From: Ottowia sp.
Lineage (GTDB): Bacteria; Pseudomonadota; Gammaproteobacteria; Burkholderiales; Burkholderiaceae_C
Direction: 5' to 3'
Length of the DNA stretch: 64,000 nucleotides
Assembly: GCF_016703145.1 (NCBI RefSeq)
Contig: NZ_JADJCO010000005.1
Span: 248,001 to 312,000 of the forward strand
Of the stretch, positions 9,185 through 17,743 are shown in pieces (position 1 is the stretch's first letter; every line of letters starts with the position of its first letter). The notes under the pieces are model-generated. The model was not told the DNA's origin, ran no database searches, and worked only from the letters and a program-made list of their open reading frames with translations. Position numbers and translations under genes: made by a program.

Positions 9185-9612
9185 GCGGGAACGCCACCAC
9201 ACTTCACGCGGCGCAGGCCGGCTCGCTGCCGGGCCTGCTGGGCTTCGAGTGGGACGAGGCTCGGCATGGTTTGGTGCGTGGGCATGTCGTTGTGAAGCCG
9301 CACCACCTGGCGCCCACCGGCTACCTGCACGCGGCAAGCGTGGTGGCGCTGGCCGACAGCGCCTGCGGTTTCGGCTGTCTTGCGTCCCTGCCCGTGGGCG
9401 CAACCGGTTTCACCACCATCGAGTTGAAGGCCAACTTCGCCGGAACGGTGCGGCAGGGGCGCGTGGAGTGCGAGGCGCGCCTGTGGCATGCCGGGCGCAG
9501 CACGCAGGTCTGGGACGCCGAGGTGCGTGACGCGGCCACCGGCAAGGCCATCGCCGTGTTCCGCTGTACGCAGATGCTGCTTTGTCCGCAGGGCACGGCG
9601 GCGGGCCGCTGA
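9181..9612 (+). CDS. PaaI-type hotdog thioesterase
   Basis: A 143-residue single hotdog domain with the family core HLAPTGYLHAASVVALADSACGFGC and TTIELKANFAGTVRQGRVECEA, as in acyl-CoA thioesterases of the PaaI group. It would hydrolyse an acyl-CoA to free acid and CoA in the cytosol. It is translationally coupled to the upstream MFS gene by ATGA, which suggests that the transported acid and the acyl-CoA belong to one route. Confidence 0.85.
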   Translation: MSGNATTLHAAQAGSLPGLLGFEWDEARHGLVRGHVVVKPHHLAPTGYLHAASVVALADSACGFGCLASLPVGATGFTTIELKANFAGTVRQGRVECEARLWHAGRSTQVWDAEVRDAATGKAIAVFRCTQMLLCPQGTAAGR

Positions 9613-9643
9613 ACGCGCTGCCGGCGAGGGGCTGCGCTGCGCG

Positions 9644-10600
9644 TCAGTCCAGCCGGCCCAGCAGCAGGTACTCCATCAGCGCCTTCTGCACGTGCATGCG
9701 GTTCTCGGCCTCGTCCCACACCACCGACTGCGGGCCGTCGATGACCTCGGCGCTGACTTCCTCGCCGCGGTGCGCGGGCAGGCAGTGCATGAACAGGGCA
9801 TCCGGCTTGGCGGCGGCCATCATCTCGGCGTCCACGCACCAGTCGGCAAAGGCCAGTCGGCGCGCCTCGTTCTCGGCCTCGTAGCCCATGCTGGTCCACA
9901 CGTCGGTGGTCACCAGGTCGGCGCCGCGGCAGGCGTCCAGCGGGTTCCCGAATACCTTGTAGCAGCCGGCGCGTGGCGGTCTGGCGCCAAAGGCCAGCTT
10001 CTCATCGACCTCGTAGCCGCCAGGCGTGCTGACGTGCACGGTGAAGTCCAGCAAGTCGGCGGCCTGCAGCCAGGTGTTGGCCATGTTGTTGCCGTCGCCC
10101 ACCCAGGCGACGGTCTTGCCCTGGATGGAGCCGCGCTGCTCGATGAAGGTGAACAGGTCGGCCAGGATCTGGCACGGGTGGTATTCGTTGGTCAGGCCGT
10201 TGATGACGGGCACGCGCGAATACTCGGCGAAGCGCGCGATGCGCGCCTGCTCGAAGGTGCGGATCATCACGATGTCGGTCATGCGGCTGATGACGCGCGC
10301 CGTGTCCTCGATCGGCTCGCTGCGGCCGAGCTGGCTGCCTTCGCTGGTCAGGTGCACCACGCTGCCGCCCATCTGGTACATGCCGGCCTCGAAGCTCACG
10401 CGCGTGCGCGTGCTGGCCTTCTCGAAGATCATGGCCAGGGTGCGGTCGCACAGCGTGTGGTGCTTTTCGTAGGCCTTGAACTTGCGCTTGATCAGCGCCG
10501 CGCGCTCGAACAGGTAGGCGTAGTCGCTGGCCGTGAGGTCGGAGAACTGCAGGTAGTGCTGGAGGGGGGGCGTGGTGGTCATCACGGCGGGTCCGTTCAT
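9644..10600 (-). CDS. argF: Ornithine carbamoyltransferase
   Basis: A 318-residue cytosolic enzyme forming citrulline from ornithine and carbamoyl phosphate in arginine synthesis. The carbamoyl-phosphate motif STRTR lies at residues 63-67, the HPCQ-type motif in NEYHPCQILAD, and the ornithine loop HCLPAHRGEEV near the C-terminus. The ATG overlaps the argD stop by 4 bp, so both are translated from one mRNA; an internal ATG at codon 7 is possible. Standard length for the family. Confidence 0.96.
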   Translation of the reverse strand: MNGPAVMTTTPPLQHYLQFSDLTASDYAYLFERAALIKRKFKAYEKHHTLCDRTLAMIFEKASTRTRVSFEAGMYQMGGSVVHLTSEGSQLGRSEPIEDTARVISRMTDIVMIRTFEQARIARFAEYSRVPVINGLTNEYHPCQILADLFTFIEQRGSIQGKTVAWVGDGNNMANTWLQAADLLDFTVHVSTPGGYEVDEKLAFGARPPRAGCYKVFGNPLDACRGADLVTTDVWTSMGYEAENEARRLAFADWCVDAEMMAAAKPDALFMHCLPAHRGEEVSAEVIDGPQSVVWDEAENRMHVQKALMEYLLLGRLD

Positions 10601-11793
10601 TCCGTCAGGAAGGCTTCGATCAGCGGCACCAGGATGGCGACGATCTCGTCGGCCTCGGCCCGCGTCAGGATCAGCGGCGGCACCAGGCGCACCACGGTGT
10701 CAGCGGTCACGCTGAGCAGCAGGCCGGCGTCCAGCGCGCGCTGCGCCAGCACGCCGCAGGGCCTGGTCAACTCGATGCCGAGCATCAGGCCCTGGCCGCG
10801 CACCTCCTTCACGCCGGGGTTGCCGGCGAAAGCGTTCTCCAGCGACGCCTTCAGGTGCGTGCCGACCTGGACCGCGTTGTCCAGCAGGCCGTCCTCTTCC
10901 ATGATGCGGATCGTCTCCAGGCCGGCGCGCATGGCCAGCGGGTTACCGCCAAAAGTGGTGCCGTGGTTGCCGGGCTGGAAGATCCGCGCCGCCCTGGGGC
11001 CGGCCACCACGGCACCGATCGGCACGCCCGAGCCCAGGCCCTTGGCCAGCGGCATCACGTCGGGCACGATGCCGGCCCACTGGTGCGCGAACCACTTGCC
11101 CGTGCGGCCCATGCCGCACTGCACCTCGTCGATCATCATCAGCCAGTCGCGCTCGTCGCAGAGCTGGCGCAGCTGCTTCAGGTAGTCGATGCGCATCGGG
11201 TTGATGCCGCCTTCGCCCTGGATGGTCTCGAAGAACACGGCCACCACGTCGGGGTTGCCCTCGGTGGCTTTCTTCAGGGCCTCGATGTCGTTCATCGGCA
11301 CGCGGATGAAGCCCTCCACCAGCGGCCCGAAGCCGGCCTGCACCTTCGGGTTGCCCGTGGCGCTGAGCGTGGCGATGCTGCGGCCGTGGAAGGCCTTCTC
11401 GTAGACGACGATCTGCGGCTTGTCGATGCCCTTGTCGTGGCCGAACTTGCGCGCCAGCTTGAGCGCCGCCTCGTTGGCCTCCAGCCCGGTGCAGCAGAAG
11501 AACGCGTTGGTCATGCCCGACAGCGCCACCAGTTTGGCGGCCAGCTTCTCGGCGCCCGGCACGTGGTAGTAGTTGGAACAGTGGATCAGCGTGGCGATCT
11601 GCTCCTGCAGCGCCGGCACCAGCCGGGGATGCGCGTGGCCCAGCGTGTTGACGGCGATGCCGCCCAGGCCGTCCAGGTAGCTCTTGCCGTTGACGTCCCA
11701 GATCCGGGAGCCCTGGCCGCGCGCCATGGCCACCGGCAGGCGGGCGTAGGTGTTCATCAGGTGGGGCGAGGCGGCTTCGATGTGCTCGGTCAC
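10597..11793 (-). CDS. argD: Acetylornithine aminotransferase
   Basis: A 398-residue PLP enzyme transferring an amino group between glutamate and N-acetylglutamate semialdehyde in arginine synthesis; it may also serve lysine synthesis. Class-III aminotransferase marks are FCCTGLEANEAALKLAR, FHGRSIATLSATG, DEVQCGMGRTGKWFA, and the PLP lysine in PLAKGLGSGVPIGAV. The start is GTG at 11793 because AGGAG stands 8 bases upstream; a later ATG at 11757 would remove the conserved beginning. It is first in the argD-argF operon and divergent from DUF3579. Confidence 0.94.
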   Translation of the reverse strand: MTEHIEAASPHLMNTYARLPVAMARGQGSRIWDVNGKSYLDGLGGIAVNTLGHAHPRLVPALQEQIATLIHCSNYYHVPGAEKLAAKLVALSGMTNAFFCCTGLEANEAALKLARKFGHDKGIDKPQIVVYEKAFHGRSIATLSATGNPKVQAGFGPLVEGFIRVPMNDIEALKKATEGNPDVVAVFFETIQGEGGINPMRIDYLKQLRQLCDERDWLMMIDEVQCGMGRTGKWFAHQWAGIVPDVMPLAKGLGSGVPIGAVVAGPRAARIFQPGNHGTTFGGNPLAMRAGLETIRIMEEDGLLDNAVQVGTHLKASLENAFAGNPGVKEVRGQGLMLGIELTRPCGVLAQRALDAGLLLSVTADTVVRLVPPLILTRAEADEIVAILVPLIEAFLTE

Positions 11794-12003
11794 GGGGCGG
11801 CTCCTGGGGCTGGGCAAAAAAGAATCGGGCCGACGCGGCCCGCTGAAGTGCATTCTAGGGTCCCTGCGCGCCGCCGCGGTTGCAGGTTTCGCATGACAGC
11901 GATGCGCTGGCCGGGCCGCCAGCAGATAGAATTTTGCTGCCCCGCAGCACGCCACGAGCGAGGCCGAGCGGCCCACCCGAACCCGCGACATCCTCCGCGC
12001 CCC

Positions 12004-12336
12004 ATGACCGCCACCCCCTCCAGCAGCGAAGTTTTCATCCAGGGCGTCACGCGCGACGGGCGGACCTTCCGCCCCAGCGACTGGGCCGAGCGCCTGGCCG
12101 GCGTGATGGCGCAGTTCCGCCCCGGCGGCGGGGCGCGGCGGCCGGGCGGGCACATCGCCTATTCGCCCTGGTGCGTGCCCACGTCCCTGAACGGCGTCAA
12201 GTGCGTGGTCGTGAACCGCGCGCTACAGGACCACGAGCCCATGGCCTGGGACTTCGTGATGGGCTTCGCCCGCGACAACGACCTGCAGGTGGCCGAGGCC
12301 TGCCTGCTGCCCGAGGCTCCGGGGCCTCGGGCTTGA
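12004..12336 (+). CDS. DUF3579 domain protein
   Basis: A 110-residue protein with the DUF3579 pattern: EVFIQGVTRDGRTFRPSDWAERL, then YSPWCVPTSLNGVKCVVV and the closing WDFVMGFARDNDLQVAEACL. The family is found next to argD-argF in many Burkholderiales and has no known function. It is divergent from argD with 210 bp between starts, so a shared control region is plausible. A dispersed repeat begins directly after the stop codon. Confidence 0.9.
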   Translation: MTATPSSSEVFIQGVTRDGRTFRPSDWAERLAGVMAQFRPGGGARRPGGHIAYSPWCVPTSLNGVKCVVVNRALQDHEPMAWDFVMGFARDNDLQVAEACLLPEAPGPRA

Positions 12337-12339
12337 TTT

Positions 12340-12405
12340 CAAGTGAAATTGGCGTCTAGCCAGCGTGGATACTGCGTGAACAGCTATCAATATCGTAGTT
12401 TTGCA
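12340..12405 (+). repeat. Dispersed repeat, copy 3
   Basis: Contains AAATTGGCGTCTAGCCAGCG, GGATACTGCG and AGCTATCAATAT, an almost complete copy. It lies between the convergent genes for DUF3579 and mutL, four bases after the DUF3579 stop. Confidence 0.8.
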
Positions 12406-12412
12406 CGGGCTT

Positions 12413-14248
12413 TCAGCGGCCCCGCAGGAACAGCGCGTCCAGCTCGCGCAGCGTGAGCTGGCGCCAGGTGGGGCGGCCGTGGTTGCACTGGTCGGAGCGC
12501 TCGGTGGCTTCCATCTGGCGCAGCAGGGCGTTCATCTCCTCGCCCGTCAGGCGGCGGTTGGCGCGCACGGCGCCGTGGCAGGCCATGGTGGCCAGCAGCT
12601 CGTGCCGGGCGCGCTGCACCACGGTGCTGGCCTCGTGCTGGGCCAGCTCGGCCAGCACGCCGCGCGCCAGCTCCACCGGGTCGCCATCGGCCAGCGCGGC
12701 GGGCACGGCGCGCACCGCCAGGGTGCGCGGCGAGAAGGGCGTGACCTCCAGCCCCAGCGCGGCCAGCACGCCGGCGCAGGCCTCGGCGGTGGCCGCTTCC
12801 TGCGGCGTGGCGGCGAAGGGCGCGGGGATCAGCAAGGGCTGGCTGGCCACCCCTTGCCCCTTCGCGTTGCCGTCCCATTGGGCCTTGAGCCGTTCGTAGA
12901 CGATGCGCTCGTGCGCGGCGTGCATGTCGACGATGACCAGGCCCTGGCGGTTCTCGGCCAGGATGTAGATGCCGTGCAGTTGCGCGAGGGCGCGGCCCAG
13001 CGGCCAGTCGGCGGGCGGTTCAGCGGCCGGGGGCGCGGGCGCGGCGGGTTGCCACAGCGCCTGCAGCTCGGCCACGGCGTGCCGGTGTGACGCTACTGAA
13101 TCAATAGCTTGCGGCGCAAACGGGATGCGGGCCTGGGGCTGAAAAGGCTTGAAATCCGGCGCCGGGGCGGGCAGGGCACCGCGCCAGCCGGGAGCGGCTG
13201 CCTCGGCCGCGGCGTCGGCTTGCCGCGCCAGCAGGGCGGCGCGCGGCGCGGCCAGCGCGTTCTCGACCGCGTGGCGCACGGCCTGGTGCACTTCGCGGCT
13301 GTCGCGAAAGCGCACCTCGATCTTGGTGGGGTGCACGTTGACGTCCACGCGGGCGGGGTCGATGTCCACGTACAGCACGTACACCGGCTGGCGCTGGCCG
13401 TGCAGCACGTCCTCGTAAGCGCCGCGCGCGGCGTGGGTGATGACCTTGTCGCGCACGAAGCGGCCGTTGACGTAGGCGAACTGCTGGTCGGCGCGCGAGC
13501 GGGCGTGGTCGGGCAGGCCGGCGCGGCCGCTGACGCGCAGCGCGCCGGCGTGGTGGTCCACGGCCACCGATTCGGTCAGGAAGTCCTCGCCCAGCACGTC
13601 GGCCAGGCGCTGGTCCCGCCCCGCTTCGCCCGGCTGGCGGCGCCATTGCTCGATCAGCCTGCCGTCGTGCCAGATGGCGAAGGCGACGTCGGGCCGCGCC
13701 AGGGCGTGGCGGCGCACGGCCTCGATGCAGTGGGCCAGCTCGGTGGCGTCGGTCTTGAGGAACTTGCGCCGCGCCGGCACGCTGAAGAACAGCTCCTTGA
13801 CCTCCACCGTGGTGCCGACCGCGCGTGCGGCGGGCCCCAGCTCGCCGGTGCGGCCGTTCAGCAGGTGGGCGGCCGGCTGGCCGTCGGTGCGCGAGAACAG
13901 CGAGAGCTCGGCGATCGAGTTGATGGCGGCCAGCGCCTCGCCGCGAAAGCCCATGGTGCCCACGGCTTCCAGGTCGCGCAGGCTGGCGATCTTGCTGGTG
14001 GCGTGGCGCCTGAGCGCGGTCGCCATCTCGCCGGGCGCGATGCCGGCGCCGTCGTCCTCCACCGCGATCAGCCGCACGCCGCCGGCGGCCAGGCGCAGCG
14101 TGACCTGGGTGGCGCCGGCGTCCAGCGCGTTGTCCAGCAGCTCGCGCACCACCGAGGCCGGGCGCTCGACCACCTCGCCGGCGGCGATCTGGCTGATCAG
14201 CTCGTCGGGCAATTCGCGGATGGGGCGGCGGGGGGTGGAGAGGGTCAT
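12413..14248 (-). CDS. mutL: DNA mismatch repair protein MutL
   Basis: A 611-residue mismatch-repair matchmaker that couples MutS to downstream excision. The N-terminal GHKL ATPase is clear: QIAAGEVVERPASVVRELLDNALDAGAT, DDGAGI, and the GFRGEAL lid. VNVHPTKIEVRF follows near residue 300, then a low-complexity linker (about 335-400), then the C-terminal dimerisation domain (HAAHERIVYERL onwards). No DQHAxxExxxE endonuclease motif is seen; the equivalent stretch reads DMHAAHERIVYE, so nicking activity is unlikely, as in MutH-type MutL. About 20 linker residues near 364-386 are encoded by a dispersed repeat. Confidence 0.96.
   Translation of the reverse strand: MTLSTPRRPIRELPDELISQIAAGEVVERPASVVRELLDNALDAGATQVTLRLAAGGVRLIAVEDDGAGIAPGEMATALRRHATSKIASLRDLEAVGTMGFRGEALAAINSIAELSLFSRTDGQPAAHLLNGRTGELGPAARAVGTTVEVKELFFSVPARRKFLKTDATELAHCIEAVRRHALARPDVAFAIWHDGRLIEQWRRQPGEAGRDQRLADVLGEDFLTESVAVDHHAGALRVSGRAGLPDHARSRADQQFAYVNGRFVRDKVITHAARGAYEDVLHGQRQPVYVLYVDIDPARVDVNVHPTKIEVRFRDSREVHQAVRHAVENALAAPRAALLARQADAAAEAAAPGWRGALPAPAPDFKPFQPQARIPFAPQAIDSVASHRHAVAELQALWQPAAPAPPAAEPPADWPLGRALAQLHGIYILAENRQGLVIVDMHAAHERIVYERLKAQWDGNAKGQGVASQPLLIPAPFAATPQEAATAEACAGVLAALGLEVTPFSPRTLAVRAVPAALADGDPVELARGVLAELAQHEASTVVQRARHELLATMACHGAVRANRRLTGEEMNALLRQMEATERSDQCNHGRPTWRQLTLRELDALFLRGR
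13088..13155 (-). repeat. Dispersed repeat, copy 4, inside mutL
   Basis: On the coding strand of mutL this reads GATTTCAAGCC, then CCAGGCCCGCAT, TTGCGCCGCAAGCTATTGAT and TCAGTAGCG, matching the copy upstream of xerD especially well (TTGCGCCGCAAGCTATT in both). It is translated in frame as part of the interdomain linker (residues roughly 364-386). Confidence 0.75.
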
Positions 14249-14283
14249 GGCGGGATTCTAGAAAGCCAGTGGCAGGCAGCCGG

Positions 14284-14289
14284 GATAAT
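14284..14289 (+). promoter_or_regulatory. Probable -10 box, leaderless dedA
   Basis: GATAAT stands 7 bases before the dedA ATG (14297), the normal distance from a -10 box to a transcription start. No ribosome-binding site fits between them. Transcription would begin at or next to the A of the start codon. Confidence 0.5.
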
Positions 14290-14296
14290 CCCGCCC

Positions 14297-14947
14297 ATGG
14301 ACATCGTGATGCAACTGGTCGACTTCATCCTGCACGTCGACAGATACCTGGGCGCGTTCGTGGCGCAATACGGCGCGTGGGTGTACGCGCTGCTGTTTCT
14401 CATCGTGTTCGTCGAGACGGGGGTGGTGGTGATGCCCTTCCTGCCCGGCGATTCGCTGCTGTTCGTGGTGGGCGCGCTGGCCGGCGCGGGCCATCTCGAC
14501 TATGCGGCGGCGTGCGCGGTGCTGCTGGTGGCGGCGATCCTGGGCGACCAGTGCAACTACAGCATCGGGCGCTACTTCGGGCCGAAGGTGTTCCAGTGGG
14601 AGAACTCGCGCTTCTTTAACCGCCAGGCCTTCGACCGCGCGCACCAGTTCTACGAGCGCCATGGCGGCGTGACGGTGATCCTGGCGCGCTTCATGCCCTT
14701 CATCCGCACCTTCGTGCCCTTCGTGGCGGGCGTGGCGGAGATGAGCCGCGGCAAGTTCACGCTGTTCAACGTGGTGGGCGCGCTGATCTGGGTGCTGGGG
14801 CTGGTCACGGCGGGCTACCTGTTCGGCAACCTGCCGTGGGTGCAGACCCACCTGAGCAAGATCATCTGGGCGCTGATCCTGGTGCCGGGGCTGATCGCCC
14901 TCTACGGCGGGTGGAAGGCCGGGCGGGCGGAACGGCAGGCGGTCTGA
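14297..14947 (+). CDS. DedA family membrane protein
   Basis: A 216-residue inner-membrane protein of the DedA/VTT family, whose members flip undecaprenyl phosphate or phospholipids or support membrane homeostasis. The family signature is clear: FVETGVVVMPFLPGDSLLFVVG near residues 38-60, then GDQCNYSIGRYFG, and the conserved ARFMPFIRTFVPFVAGVAEM near residues 130-152. Four to five membrane segments. It is divergent from mutL across 48 bp and probably has a leaderless message. An IS110 remnant begins 17 bp after its stop. Confidence 0.92.
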   Translation: MDIVMQLVDFILHVDRYLGAFVAQYGAWVYALLFLIVFVETGVVVMPFLPGDSLLFVVGALAGAGHLDYAAACAVLLVAAILGDQCNYSIGRYFGPKVFQWENSRFFNRQAFDRAHQFYERHGGVTVILARFMPFIRTFVPFVAGVAEMSRGKFTLFNVVGALIWVLGLVTAGYLFGNLPWVQTHLSKIIWALILVPGLIALYGGWKAGRAERQAV

Positions 14948-14963
14948 GTAACTGTCTTTCGAG

Positions 14964-15919
14964 TCAAGTGCCGTGAAGGGATTTATCCCAAGGTTTGTTG
15001 GTTTTGACCATGACGTTGAGCGTGGTCAGGAGCTTGCGCATGCAGGCCACCAGAGCGACCTTGGGCAGCTTGCCTGCTGCCAGCAGCCGGTCATGGAAGC
15101 ACTTGATGGCCGGGTTGTGGCGTGCAGCCGTGAGCGTGGCCATGTAGAGCACGCGGCGTATCTCGAAGCGCCCGCCCTGCACGCGCCGTCGCCCCTTCGA
15201 GTTGCCGAGTCGTTGGCCATCGGGGCCACGCCGACCAAGGCCGCGATCTCGCGGCGGTTGAGCTTGCCCAGTTCCGGCAATTCAGCGATCAGGGTGGCGC
15301 TGGCCACCGGGCCGATGCCGCTGGCCGAGCGCAGCAGCTTGTCCAACTCGGCGTGGTGCGCCTGGACGTGGCCGACCATCTGGGCCTCCACGTCATCGAG
15401 CTGCTTGCGGATCGCCTCGATCATGGCCTCGATGCTCGGGCGCACGACGGCAATGGCCAACTGCAGCCGCTGGCGCTCGGACAGCATCATCGTCACGAGC
15501 TGGCGCCTGCGCGTGACCATCGCAGCCAGCGCCTGCTGCTCTTGATCCGCCAGGGGGCGGATGAAGCTGGCCAGGTCGTCGCGGCGCACCAATACAGCGG
15601 CAAACGCGGCCAGCATGCGCGCGTCGATGCGGTCGGTCTTGGCCAGCCGTCCCATGGACTTGGCGAAGTCGCGCGTCTGGCGCGGATTGACCACCGCCAC
15701 GGGCAAGCCCGCTGCCTGCAGCGCACAGGCCAGCGCCGCCTCGTAGCCCCCGGTGGCCTCCATCACCACCAGCGCCACGTCCAGTGGCTTCAGCGCCGCC
15801 GCCAGCGCCGAATGAGCTTCGGCCTCATTGTCGAAACGCTGGACATCGAGCTTGGTGCCCAGCACCCAGACATCCACGTGCGCCTTGGCGACGTCGATGC
15901 CCACCACCACAGCAACCAT
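14964..15919 (-). pseudogene. Frameshifted IS110-family transposase
   Basis: The main frame (start 15919) gives the DEDD transposase N-terminal half: VVVGIDVAKAHVDVWVLG, VVMEATGGYE, KTDRIDARMLAAF. It continues into the Tnp20 domain (SGIGPVASATLIAELPELG, LNRREIAALVGVAPM). After NDSATRRG, around 15195-15205, the frame is lost. The correct continuation (GRRRVQGGRFEIRRVLYMA to MVKTNKPWD) is in another frame and ends at 14964. A single-base indel would restore about 316 residues. The break removes the C-terminal part, so the protein is probably inactive. Confidence 0.85.
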
Positions 15920-15933
15920 CTTGAATGACTAAC

Positions 15934-16884
15934 TCAAGCTATCCCTGCGATCTCGTTGCGCCAAGGCGACTTGGTGCGAGCGATGGCGTTCAGGATGATC
16001 AGCAGTTTGTGCATGCAGGCCACGAGGGCGACCTTCTTGGGTTTGCCCGCCACCAGCAGCTTTGCGTAGAAGGCTTTGAGCACTGGATTGAAGCGTGTAC
16101 CGACGAGCGCGGCCACGTAGAGCACGCGACGCACGTCGGAGCGCCCGCCGAAGATATGACGCTGCCCGCGCAAGGTGCCCGAGTCGCGGTTCATCGGGGC
16201 CAAGCCCACCAGCGAGGTGATCTGCCTGCGGTTGAGGTGACCGAGTTCAGGCAGCTGCGCCAGGAGCGTGCTGGCTGTCGTGGGGCCAACGCCTTTGACG
16301 GAGGTCAGCAGTTTGGCCAGGTCAGCGTGGTGAGCCCGCACGTGTTCGCGCAGCTGCCCGTCCACGTCGTGGAGCTGGGCGGCGATCGCATCCATGATCG
16401 CCAGGATGCTGGCCTTGGCCTTCGGATGGGCCAGCGCCAGGCGCTGGCGCTCGGCCACCAGCATGGCGACCAACTGACGTCGGCGCGTCACCAGCGCGGT
16501 GAGTTCGCGCTGCTGCGCATCGAGCAGCGCACGCGGCTCATGACCCTGCGCGTCCAGCAAGGCGGCGAAGCCGCGCAACACCTGCGCGTCGATGCGATCG
16601 GTCTTGGCCAGCTTGCCCGTGCAGCGGGCGAAGTCGCGTGCCTGGCGCGGGTTGATGACCGAAACGCGCAGGCCCGCCGCAGCCAGCGCAAGCGCCAGCA
16701 GTCGCTCATGGCCGCCCGTGGCCTCCAGCAGGATCAGGCGCGGTGCCAGCGGTACCAGCACCTGGCACAACTCGGCGTGGCCCGCCTCGTCGTTGCCCAG
16801 ACTCAAGGTTTGCGCCTCGCCGCTGGCAGCCACCTCGAAGCTGGCCTTGGCGACATCGATACCCACGTAGACAGGTTCACTCAT
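15934..16884 (-). CDS. IS110-family transposase (intact)
   Basis: A 316-residue DEDD transposase/recombinase, full length. The RuvC-like catalytic residues are in VGIDVAKASFEV (Asp10), LLEATGGH (Glu) and KTDRIDAQVL (Asp, Asp). The Tnp20 domain (VKGVGPTTASTLLAQLPELG, NRRQITSLVGLAPMNRDSG) includes the region carrying the second, serine active site in this family, and the end HKLLIILNAIARTKSPW is typical. Known IS110 enzymes are directed by a bridge RNA encoded in the non-coding arm. Start ATG 16884; no strong ribosome-binding site is seen. Confidence 0.92.
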   Translation of the reverse strand: MSEPVYVGIDVAKASFEVAASGEAQTLSLGNDEAGHAELCQVLVPLAPRLILLEATGGHERLLALALAAAGLRVSVINPRQARDFARCTGKLAKTDRIDAQVLRGFAALLDAQGHEPRALLDAQQRELTALVTRRRQLVAMLVAERQRLALAHPKAKASILAIMDAIAAQLHDVDGQLREHVRAHHADLAKLLTSVKGVGPTTASTLLAQLPELGHLNRRQITSLVGLAPMNRDSGTLRGQRHIFGGRSDVRRVLYVAALVGTRFNPVLKAFYAKLLVAGKPKKVALVACMHKLLIILNAIARTKSPWRNEIAGIA

Positions 16885-17332
16885 AGCAGTTCTCCGGCTC
16901 CCAGCCTTATGAATACGAAATGTGTTCGATCAACCATTCGGGATGCAGCAGAACAAAAAGACCACCACCGCGCGCCCTGTGCTGTGGTTCGAGCTCGGGC
17001 TCGCAGGAGACCCAGGCTGCGCAATGGCGAGTCAACCCGTTCACTGATCGACGTGCTTGCCTGCACTTCGACCACTGAAGTTTGAATTATTTGAAAGATA
17101 TAAGAGGAAACAGACATGGTCTTCAGATCCCTTGCTTGTGAATGCGCTCTCGGGCGAACCGGCGCGCGTAACCGTTCGGGCTTCAGGAAGACCAGCACGG
17201 TGGCCGTGCGCGATGTACTCAGACACGGGCTTCAAAGCCCCAGCGCATACCAGGCTGCACGGACCGGTCTGGCCGCCTCAACGGCAACCAAACTCTACCG
17301 TGCTGGTCTGGTCTGGTCTGAACATACAAGCG
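16885..17332 (-). other. Non-coding flank upstream of IS110; possible bridge-RNA arm
   Basis: 448 bp with no protein I can recognise. Short open frames exist on both strands but lack family-like sequence. The stretch next to the transposase start (about 16885-17100) is less GC-rich and is where IS110-group elements encode their bridge RNA, transcribed with the transposase. I could not fold it. The right part (about 17240-17330) holds a short TGGTC/TGGTCTGGTC tandem and is probably the original upstream sequence of the cupin region. Confidence 0.3.
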
Positions 17333-17665
17333 TCACGCCGGCAGCAGGCAGATCGTCACCAGCAGCGAGGCGTCCTCGCGCGCGGTGAGTTCGTGCGGCA
17401 CGCCGCCGGCCAGGTGCAGGAAGTCGCCCGCGCGCAGGCGGTGCACGTCGGCGCCAGCGCGGAAATCGACCACGCCTTCCAGGCATTGCACGGTGATCTC
17501 GCCCGCCACGCGGTGTTCGGGCATGGCCTTGCCGGCGCGCAGCACCACGCGCATGACTTCGAGCTGCGCGGCCTTGAGCAGCGCGTGGGAGGGCGTGCTG
17601 GCCAGCTGCGCGCCCAGGGGCAGCACGCTGCCGAGCTGGCCGGAGGCGAGGTGCGGTTGTGCCAT
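17333..17665 (-). CDS. Small cupin-domain protein
   Basis: A 110-residue single cupin. A beta-barrel is indicated by GKAMPEHRVAGEITVQCLEGVVDF (cupin motif 1, with Glu/His candidates for metal) and ADVHRLRAGDFLHLAGGVPHELTAREDASLLVTICL (motif 2, with the His in VPHEL). AAGGAG stands 6 bases before ATG 17665. The fit is to the family of small cupins with no fixed function; it may be an enzyme, a sensor or a storage protein. It is separated by 78 bp from amiC on the same strand. Confidence 0.85.
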   Translation of the reverse strand: MAQPHLASGQLGSVLPLGAQLASTPSHALLKAAQLEVMRVVLRAGKAMPEHRVAGEITVQCLEGVVDFRAGADVHRLRAGDFLHLAGGVPHELTAREDASLLVTICLLPA

Positions 17666-17743
17666 AGGGTCTCCTTGTCGTTGGCGTCGATGCCCGAGTG
17701 TGGCGCAGCGGCCGTGCCCGCGGTGGCACATGCGCGCCCGGCG

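Larger units (their letters stand above)
14950..17040 (-). mobile_element. Tandem IS110-family elements (ends uncertain)
   Basis: Two IS110-type transposase genes lie head to tail on the minus strand with only 14 bp between them. The left one is frameshifted, the right one intact. The two proteins are related but clearly different, so they are two different elements, not a duplication. IS110 elements have no reliable terminal inverted repeats, so the outer limits given here are estimates. The left element lacks room for a non-coding arm on either side, while the right element has over 400 bp of non-coding sequence upstream of its start. Confidence 0.6.

Noticed and set aside
14964..15919. Programmed frameshift in the left IS110 transposase
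   Set aside because: IS110 enzymes are normally made from one frame, the intact neighbour shows this, and no slippery run is seen at the break.
15920..15945. CAAGCTAT between the IS110 genes as another repeat copy
   Set aside because: Only eight bases match; the rest of the core is missing and the segment is the coding end of the transposase.
17116..17388. Plus-strand open frame with a ribosome-binding-like AGAGGAAA upstream
   Set aside because: Sequence does not look like a protein family, runs into the cupin gene on the other strand, and lies in the IS flank.
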